A program made the translations under genes and the position numbers. This document shows positions 6,793 through 11,019 of a stretch of 11,019 nt of DNA, piece after piece. The stretch comes from a bacterium (lineage in GTDB: Bacteria; Babelota; Babeliae; Babelales; Babelaceae). Numbering within the stretch: the first letter of the stretch is position 1; the number at the start of each line of letters is the position of its first letter. The stretch covers positions 1 through 11,019 of the forward strand of contig JAJZMR010000019.1 of NCBI GenBank assembly GCA_021847535.1, read 5' to 3'. Under the pieces are notes generated by a model. The model worked only from the letters and a program-made list of their open reading frames with translations, was not told the origin of the DNA and did no database searches.

Positions 6793-7524
6793 ATGAAAAA
6801 AATTATATATACATGTGCATTGGCATGCTTGTTTACCGAAAGCAAAACGTTAGTATTTCGCCCAGGGCTTAAAAGTTATGACTATATCGTTCGGAATTGG
6901 ACCACGGAACAAAAAGAAAAGTCAAAGCAGAGCTATAGCGATTATATGTCGAAAAAACCAGCTTTGACTCGCGTGCTCACCGCAGCAAATAAGGGGGATG
7001 GCATCCATGCCTGGGACTGTTCTTACGTAGCCCCCAATAATGGGGAGTATATCTATAATTTACTCAAAGAAGGCAAAACGGTGCCCGATGATATCTCTAA
7101 GGCACCCTATGCCAGCTGGTTTCCTACCTTAGAAACGGTTGAATCTGCCTTCGACGACACCTACGTGCAGCCTCATTCTAGTACCATAACAGGCATTTTT
7201 ACCTTAAATGGCAAACAAAAATTTTGTGACGATAATTATGCGTTCATAGAAGAAGCTCCTAGTGAGATAGCAGAGTGCGGCCCATACTTTATCGATTCAC
7301 CTTGGAAAAACCCAGATGAGATTAAGAATATTATGAAAAAATCAGGCGCTGCTTTTGTTTTTCTTATAAATAAGGGTAACCATTGGTTTACAACCGTTGC
7401 ACACAAAAAAGACGCTGAACCAATACTCTATATGGCCGACGATACACCAAAACAGAAGGACTACTATAAGGAGCCACTTGCATGGGTTAAGGAAATATGT
7501 GGTTTTTACAATAGGGATGTGTAG
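6793..7524 (+). CDS. Predicted secreted protein of unknown function, possible papain/Josephin-like fold
   Basis: 243 residues; ATG with AAGGA (6782-6786) six bases upstream. Residues 1-20 (MKKIIYTCALACLFTESKTL) resemble a signal peptide with a short core and no ideal cleavage site. I do not recognise the family. The best lead is the segment AAFVFLINKGNHWFTTVAHKK followed by ILYMADD (about 186-217): a beta-strand, His197-Trp198, and a later acidic pair Asp216/217. This pattern is shared by Josephin- and Ulp1-like cysteine peptidases, where an HWF-type histidine precedes Asn/Asp. Candidate nucleophiles are Cys76, Cys145, Cys162 (in ECGPYF) and Cys236; none sits in a convincing active-site motif, so catalysis is unproven. 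It lies between an ankyrin remnant and an insertion sequence, a context that suits a host-directed secreted protein. It appears complete, ending 52 bp before the insertion sequence. Confidence 0.8.
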   Translation: MKKIIYTCALACLFTESKTLVFRPGLKSYDYIVRNWTTEQKEKSKQSYSDYMSKKPALTRVLTAANKGDGIHAWDCSYVAPNNGEYIYNLLKEGKTVPDDISKAPYASWFPTLETVESAFDDTYVQPHSSTITGIFTLNGKQKFCDDNYAFIEEAPSEIAECGPYFIDSPWKNPDEIKNIMKKSGAAFVFLINKGNHWFTTVAHKKDAEPILYMADDTPKQKDYYKEPLAWVKEICGFYNRDV

Positions 7525-7526
7525 GT

Positions 7527-7550
7527 ACCAATTAATCGGGTAATTTTTTT
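7527..7550 (+). terminator. Weak possible terminator after the secreted-protein gene
   Basis: TACC and GGTA can pair around a short A/T loop just after the stop codon and are followed by seven T (7544-7550). The stem is only four base pairs, so this is a marginal intrinsic terminator. Confidence 0.25.
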
Positions 7551-7576
7551 ACGACCCTCTTTATTTTTTGCTCATT

Positions 7577-7614
7577 ACAGGACTTCCGCAGTAGCCTGAA
7601 AGATCTGATCTGAT
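7577..7614. repeat. Left terminal inverted repeat of the IS
   Basis: Outer tip ACAGGACTTCCGCA (7577-7590) and inner block AAAGATCTGATCTGAT (7599-7614). The inner block contains two GATC sites in a five-base tandem (GATCT-GATCT-GAT). It matches the inverted right end exactly and is the likely transposase-binding site. Confidence 0.85.
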
Positions 7615-7629
7615 TTGACTTTTGATTAA

Positions 7630-7677
7630 AAAAATACTCTCTTAGAAGGAATGAACCCCAAAAAAGAGAGTATTTTT
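7630..7677 (+). promoter_or_regulatory. 14-bp stem-loop at the transposase translation start
   Basis: AAAAATACTCTCTT (7630-7643) and AAGAGAGTATTTTT (7664-7677) are perfect reverse complements around a 20-base loop. The loop holds GAAGGA directly followed by an ATG at 7651. The right arm carries the AAGAGAG that would serve the ATG at 7678. In a transcript entering from outside the IS this hairpin would form and hide the second start, much as in IS10 and IS50, or terminate transcription at its 3' T run. The role is inference; the structure is directly visible. Confidence 0.6.
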
Positions 7678-8715
7678 ATGTCATTGAAGACTATCCTAAC
7701 GTACCCGATATTATTGATCTCGTCCATCGAAATAAGAAGTTTTGAAGCGCTTGGAAGAAGAATTCAAAAAAGCGGCGATACAGTGCAGCGATTGCTCGTG
7801 CCAGAAAATGAAAGCTTTGATCTATTGGCAAATATAGCCAGATCGATATTTGCCAATAGCAAGAAACTAACACTGGCAATAGATGATACGCTCATCCAAA
7901 AAAAATACGCTGAATTTATGGAAGGAATCGGGTTTCATTTTGATACAAAGCTAAACAAGACTGTTCAATCGTACAAGTTACTGGCAGCAGCGGTAACAAA
8001 CGGAAAATACACCGTCCCTATTTGTGGGGATTTTCTTTATCCAAAAAAGTTGCTTGGTGGCGATAATTCGCTGCCAAATAAATTGGATCTCGTAAAAAAG
8101 TTTATATTGCACGCAAAAAGTATATTTCCCGATAAGAAAATATTTGTGTCGATGGATGGCATATTTGTATCAGAAGAGCTTTTAGGCTGGCTTATAGAAA
8201 GGGGTATTAGAGCCGACTTGCGCATGCACAGCAATAGAAAAATACATTTTAGGGGGCAAGATATCCAAATCAAAAAAATCGTCGATTTAATCCCTCGAGG
8301 GCGACACATGGCCCGATCAATCCAGACAACTTGGCATGATCTCAATGTCACCATTACAGCTGATAGACGTATCGATAAACATGGCGAAGAGTCGATTGTT
8401 TATATAGTTTCTACTTATAAAGCCAAGCCCATTGATCATGTTAATGCATATAGGCTTCGTTGGCCAATAGAAAAAGTATTCAGAACATCAAAGCAGCTAC
8501 TTGGACTCAAAGAGTGCTTCTCAAAAAAACTTGAAACTCAAAAAAATCATGTTGCTGCTGTTTTTGTTGCATATGCGATTGCTCAGTGGGATATGAAAAT
8601 TCATGGGTACAAAAACTCAGAAAAGGCAATCAGGGCTTCAAAGCACAAAAACTTTCTTTCGCAAATCCATAGACTTCAGCGATCAGATCAGATCTTTGGG
8701 GGTGCCTATGCGTAA
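7678..8715 (+). CDS. IS4-family DDE transposase
   Basis: 345-residue transposase of the DDE/RNase H-fold type. The first catalytic Asp is in LAIDDT near residue 68; the second is in IFVSMDGIFVSEELLGWL near residue 160. The C-terminal glutamate is in YRLRWPIEKVFRTSK, which fits the IS4-family Y-(2)-R-(3)-E-(6)-K signature exactly. All three acids are intact and the frame is unbroken, so the protein may be active. Two starts compete. ATG 7651, which would add nine residues, is abutted by GAAGGA with no spacing. ATG 7678 has AAGAGAG seven bases upstream, inside the right arm of a hairpin; I prefer the latter with low certainty. The C-terminus and TAA lie inside the right inverted repeat of the element. 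Confidence 0.9.
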   Translation: MSLKTILTYPILLISSIEIRSFEALGRRIQKSGDTVQRLLVPENESFDLLANIARSIFANSKKLTLAIDDTLIQKKYAEFMEGIGFHFDTKLNKTVQSYKLLAAAVTNGKYTVPICGDFLYPKKLLGGDNSLPNKLDLVKKFILHAKSIFPDKKIFVSMDGIFVSEELLGWLIERGIRADLRMHSNRKIHFRGQDIQIKKIVDLIPRGRHMARSIQTTWHDLNVTITADRRIDKHGEESIVYIVSTYKAKPIDHVNAYRLRWPIEKVFRTSKQLLGLKECFSKKLETQKNHVAAVFVAYAIAQWDMKIHGYKNSEKAIRASKHKNFLSQIHRLQRSDQIFGGAYA

Positions 8716-8722
8716 GTCCTGT
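8682..8722. repeat. Right terminal inverted repeat of the IS
   Basis: Reverse complement reads ACAGGACTTACGCA (tip, 8709-8722) and AAAGATCTGATCTGAT (8682-8697). The repeat encodes the last residues of the transposase (RSDQIFGGAYA), so the terminus and the protein end are read from the same bases. Confidence 0.85.
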
Positions 8723-8748
8723 TTTTATGAACTTGTCGCACTTCGACC

Positions 8749-8776
8749 TTGACTTTGCCATAGCTTGTCATAATAT
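8749..8776 (+). promoter_or_regulatory. Possible orphan plus-strand promoter right of the IS
   Basis: TTGACT (8749-8754) and TAATAT (8771-8776) are 16 bases apart. No plus-strand gene follows; transcription would run antisense into the 3' end of ppsA. It may be chance or a leftover of a lost gene. Confidence 0.2.
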
Positions 8777-8836
8777 ATCTCAAATAGCAATAAATATAAA
8801 TCCGCTTGGGTGAACACTTACCGATTATTACGGATA

Positions 8837-11019
8837 TCACGATTGCATAAAAGGGACAATAGCATCGGCATTCAGCGATAGTGCATCTATTTTTTGATTA
8901 ATAAGCCATTGGGCAAAATCAGGAAAGTCTGATGGCGCTTGACCGCAGATACTTATATGCTTACCAGCCTGATGGGCCTTGATAATAGCTTGTGCAATAA
9001 GTGCTTTGACGGCTGGATCTTGCTCACTAAAAAGGTGGCGCAAAAGACCAGAATCGCGATCTATCCCTAAGGTGAGTTGCGTTAAATCATTTGAGCCGAT
9101 AGAAAAACCATCAAAAAATGGTGCAAATTCATCAAATAAAATAATATTTGAGGGGATTTCGACCATTAAATAGATTTTAAGACCATTTTTCCCCCGCTCA
9201 AGGCCGTAATGTGCCAACAAGGCAATAGTATCATGCGCTTGAGCAACCGTCCGCACAAAAGGAACCATAATAATCATATTATCAAAGCCCATATCATCAC
9301 GCACGCGGGCAAGCGCCTTACATTCCAATTCAAAAGCTGCTTGATAAAGTGGATCGCCATAACGACTTGCACCGCGAAACCCAAGCATCGGGTTTTCTTC
9401 GATAGGCTCAAAGGCTGTACCGCCCAATAAATTTTTATATTCATTGCTTTTGAAATCAGTCAGCCTTACGGTAACAGGACGAGGATAAAAAGCTCCAGCA
9501 ATTAATCCGACATGCATCGACAAGAGCTCCAAATAAGCCTCTGTCAATGAACCATATCGTTCTTGCAGGAGACTCGCCTGTTTATGGAAAGATGTATCGG
9601 TAACCCGTTCTGGAAAAATTATGGCAAGCGGATGAATGCCAATACGCCTTGCGATGATAAATTCAAGCCGCACAAGTCCAGCACCATCAATAGGCAATAA
9701 AGCTGTCTGACAAGCATTATCTGGATTTGCGATATTAACAAGAATATCAACCGGTCGTCGCTCAGAAGAAATTTCGTCAATACGTACCTGCTCAATAAAA
9801 TAAGGAATATCCCCATCATAGACAGCTCCGTATGTACCAGCACTGCAGTCAACAGTCACGTGTTGACCATTTTTTAATAGACACGTACCGTTGCCCGTAC
9901 CAACAAGTGCCGGAAGACCGAGCTCGCGGGCAATAATTGCTGCATGACAGGTGCGCCCGCCACGATCAGTAATAATGGCAGCAGCCTTTTCCATAATAGG
10001 CACCCAATCGGGATCAGTCATGGTGGTCACTAAAATATCGCCCGCCTGAAAATCTTCATATGCTTCAGGGCTATCAACTCTCTTCACCCTACCTGAGGCT
10101 ATGGCTCGGCCAATTGACAAACCTTCAACAAGCAGCTGTAGAGGAGCTGTGACGTCCAAGCGATAGAGCTTCAATACCGGCTGGTTATGCGCGTGCACCG
10201 TTTCGGGGCGGGCCTGAACAATATAAATTTTCCCATCCAGACCATCTTGAGCCCATTCAATATCCATCGGGGTCCATACGCCATTGCGCGCAGAAAAATA
10301 ATCTTCAATTATCAAGGCATAATGAACAAGCTCAAATATCTGTTGATCTACAAGAGCAAATCGATTACGCAAAGATTCAATAACCTCTTGGTAAACAAGA
10401 GCATTTTTTTCGCTTGCATACAGAGCTTTTACTTGCTTATCGCCGCACACTTTTTTTACCAAAGGTGAAAATCCCTTTTTAAAAAGTCCCTTGTGGACCA
10501 TATACTCATCTGGATTAATGCGACCACCCACCAGGGCTTGGCCAAGACCGTATGCTGCATTAATCGTAACAAAATCCCTATGCCCACTTTCAGTTTCAAG
10601 CGTGAAAATAACACCCGACGTTCCATTATCACAAGTGATCATTTTTTGTACCCCTACAGAAATGGCACACTGCTCATCATGGAAGCCCTTTTCCTTGCGG
10701 TATGCAACAGCCCGTGGAGTAAAAAGCGATGCCATACAATTTTTAACTGCTACCAAAAGATCCGTAACGCCCCGTATATGCACATAACTTTCTTGTTGCC
10801 CAGCAGATGACGCACCTGCCATATCTTCTGTGGTTGCCGATGACCGAACAGCCACCACAAGGTTCTGTTGACCATAACGGCCAGACAGCTGACCATACGC
10901 GTCGATGATCTCTTGCTTAAGGTCCTCAGGAATAGTTGCTTTCTGTATAGCCTGCTGCGTATCCGCTGTTTTACCTGGTACAATGGCTGCTGCTTGAAGG
11001 AGATATCGATATCCATCAA
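8837..11019 (-). CDS. ppsA: Phosphoenolpyruvate synthase PpsA, N-terminus cut by window edge
   Basis: PpsA converts pyruvate and ATP to phosphoenolpyruvate, AMP and phosphate, the gluconeogenic entry reaction in the cytosol. The frame is open to the right edge (first full codon 11017-11015), so the GTG at 10858 is internal. 726 residues are visible; about 60 appear missing relative to the 792-residue E. coli enzyme. Numbering from the first visible residue: ATP-grasp domain with VAVRSSATTEDMAGASSAGQQESY near 55-78, VGVQKM, DTES-like LETESG, NPDEYMVHKG, and DIEWAQDG ending in YIVQARPETV; swivelling phosphohistidine domain with TMTDPDWVPIM and GGRTCHAAIIARELG, catalytic His358; C-terminal PEP/pyruvate barrel with VRLTDFKSNEY, EENPMLGFRGASRY, VPFVRT, IGSNDLTQLTLGIDRDS and ICGQAPSD, with Cys691 as the conserved catalytic acid. 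The DWxPIM and ENPMLGFRGASRY sequences point to PpsA rather than pyruvate phosphate dikinase. No partner regulator is seen nearby. Confidence 0.96.
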   Translation of the reverse strand, partial: DGYRYLLQAAAIVPGKTADTQQAIQKATIPEDLKQEIIDAYGQLSGRYGQQNLVVAVRSSATTEDMAGASSAGQQESYVHIRGVTDLLVAVKNCMASLFTPRAVAYRKEKGFHDEQCAISVGVQKMITCDNGTSGVIFTLETESGHRDFVTINAAYGLGQALVGGRINPDEYMVHKGLFKKGFSPLVKKVCGDKQVKALYASEKNALVYQEVIESLRNRFALVDQQIFELVHYALIIEDYFSARNGVWTPMDIEWAQDGLDGKIYIVQARPETVHAHNQPVLKLYRLDVTAPLQLLVEGLSIGRAIASGRVKRVDSPEAYEDFQAGDILVTTMTDPDWVPIMEKAAAIITDRGGRTCHAAIIARELGLPALVGTGNGTCLLKNGQHVTVDCSAGTYGAVYDGDIPYFIEQVRIDEISSERRPVDILVNIANPDNACQTALLPIDGAGLVRLEFIIARRIGIHPLAIIFPERVTDTSFHKQASLLQERYGSLTEAYLELLSMHVGLIAGAFYPRPVTVRLTDFKSNEYKNLLGGTAFEPIEENPMLGFRGASRYGDPLYQAAFELECKALARVRDDMGFDNMIIMVPFVRTVAQAHDTIALLAHYGLERGKNGLKIYLMVEIPSNIILFDEFAPFFDGFSIGSNDLTQLTLGIDRDSGLLRHLFSEQDPAVKALIAQAIIKAHQAGKHISICGQAPSDFPDFAQWLINQKIDALSLNADAIVPFMQS

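Larger units (their letters stand above)
7577..8722 (+). mobile_element. Complete IS4-type insertion sequence, about 1.15 kb
   Basis: A single transposase gene is bounded by imperfect terminal inverted repeats. Left end 7577-7614 and right end 8682-8722 share ACAGGACTT-N-CGCA at the outer tips (13 of 14 identical) and a perfect inner block AAAGATCTGATCTGAT, separated by 8 bases on the left and 11 on the right. The right repeat overlaps the last codons and stop of the transposase. The bases outside the tips (left ...CTCATT, right TTTTATG...) do not match, so no target-site duplication is visible. The element lies between the secreted-protein gene and ppsA and disrupts no recognisable gene. Confidence 0.88.

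Noticed and set aside
8726..8812. 28-codon plus-strand frame starting ATG right of the IS
   Set aside because: It has no ribosome-binding site and no recognisable product, and it is short enough to be chance.
10750..11019. 89-codon minus-strand open frame at the right edge
   Set aside because: It is a shifted-frame shadow of ppsA, whose true frame is open to the window edge and reads clear PpsA sequence.

Overview
The window reads as chromosome of a moderately AT-rich bacterium whose closest resemblance, from memory of protein families, is to host-associated Dependentiae (TM6/Babeliae). The pointers are a secreted fibre with a C-terminal S74 chaperone and NxxIGxxAG repeats, an ankyrin-repeat remnant, a small secreted protein of unknown function, and scattered single-gene transcription units. 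This assignment is inference: there is no rRNA or other marker here to settle it.

Left part (1-3113): the 3' end of murD (cytoplasmic peptidoglycan precursor synthesis) and a complete ftsW (SEDS glycan polymerase of the divisome). These are normally neighbours in the dcw division/cell-wall cluster. Here they are separated by an oppositely oriented HAD-family hydrolase with a signal-peptide-like N-terminus. The HAD gene overlaps murD tail-to-tail by 14 bp and is divergent from ftsW across an AT-rich promoter region. The best ftsW promoter would start transcription at, or within a base of, its GTG start codon.

Middle part (3118-6420, minus strand): an 810-residue secreted fibre-like protein and, upstream of it, a Bax inhibitor-1/YetJ-type membrane protein. 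The fibre has a signal peptide, an N-terminal domain of unknown type, YadA-head-like repeats, a tail-fibre-like segment, a second repeat block, and a C-terminal S74 autoprocessing chaperone with its Ser-Lys dyad. It has a good promoter of its own and contains a run of eight G in the coding strand.

Accessory part (6421-8836): about 370 bp with no intact gene but holding a decayed ankyrin-repeat C-terminus, then a 243-residue secreted protein that I do not recognise (possibly a papain/Josephin-like fold), then a complete IS4-type insertion sequence. The IS has imperfect terminal inverted repeats and a strong hairpin just before its transposase. This looks like a turnover zone for host-interaction genes.

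Right part (8837-11019, minus strand): ppsA, phosphoenolpyruvate synthase, complete at its C-terminus and cut at its N-terminus by the window edge.

I see no tRNA, rRNA, CRISPR array or prophage structural module.
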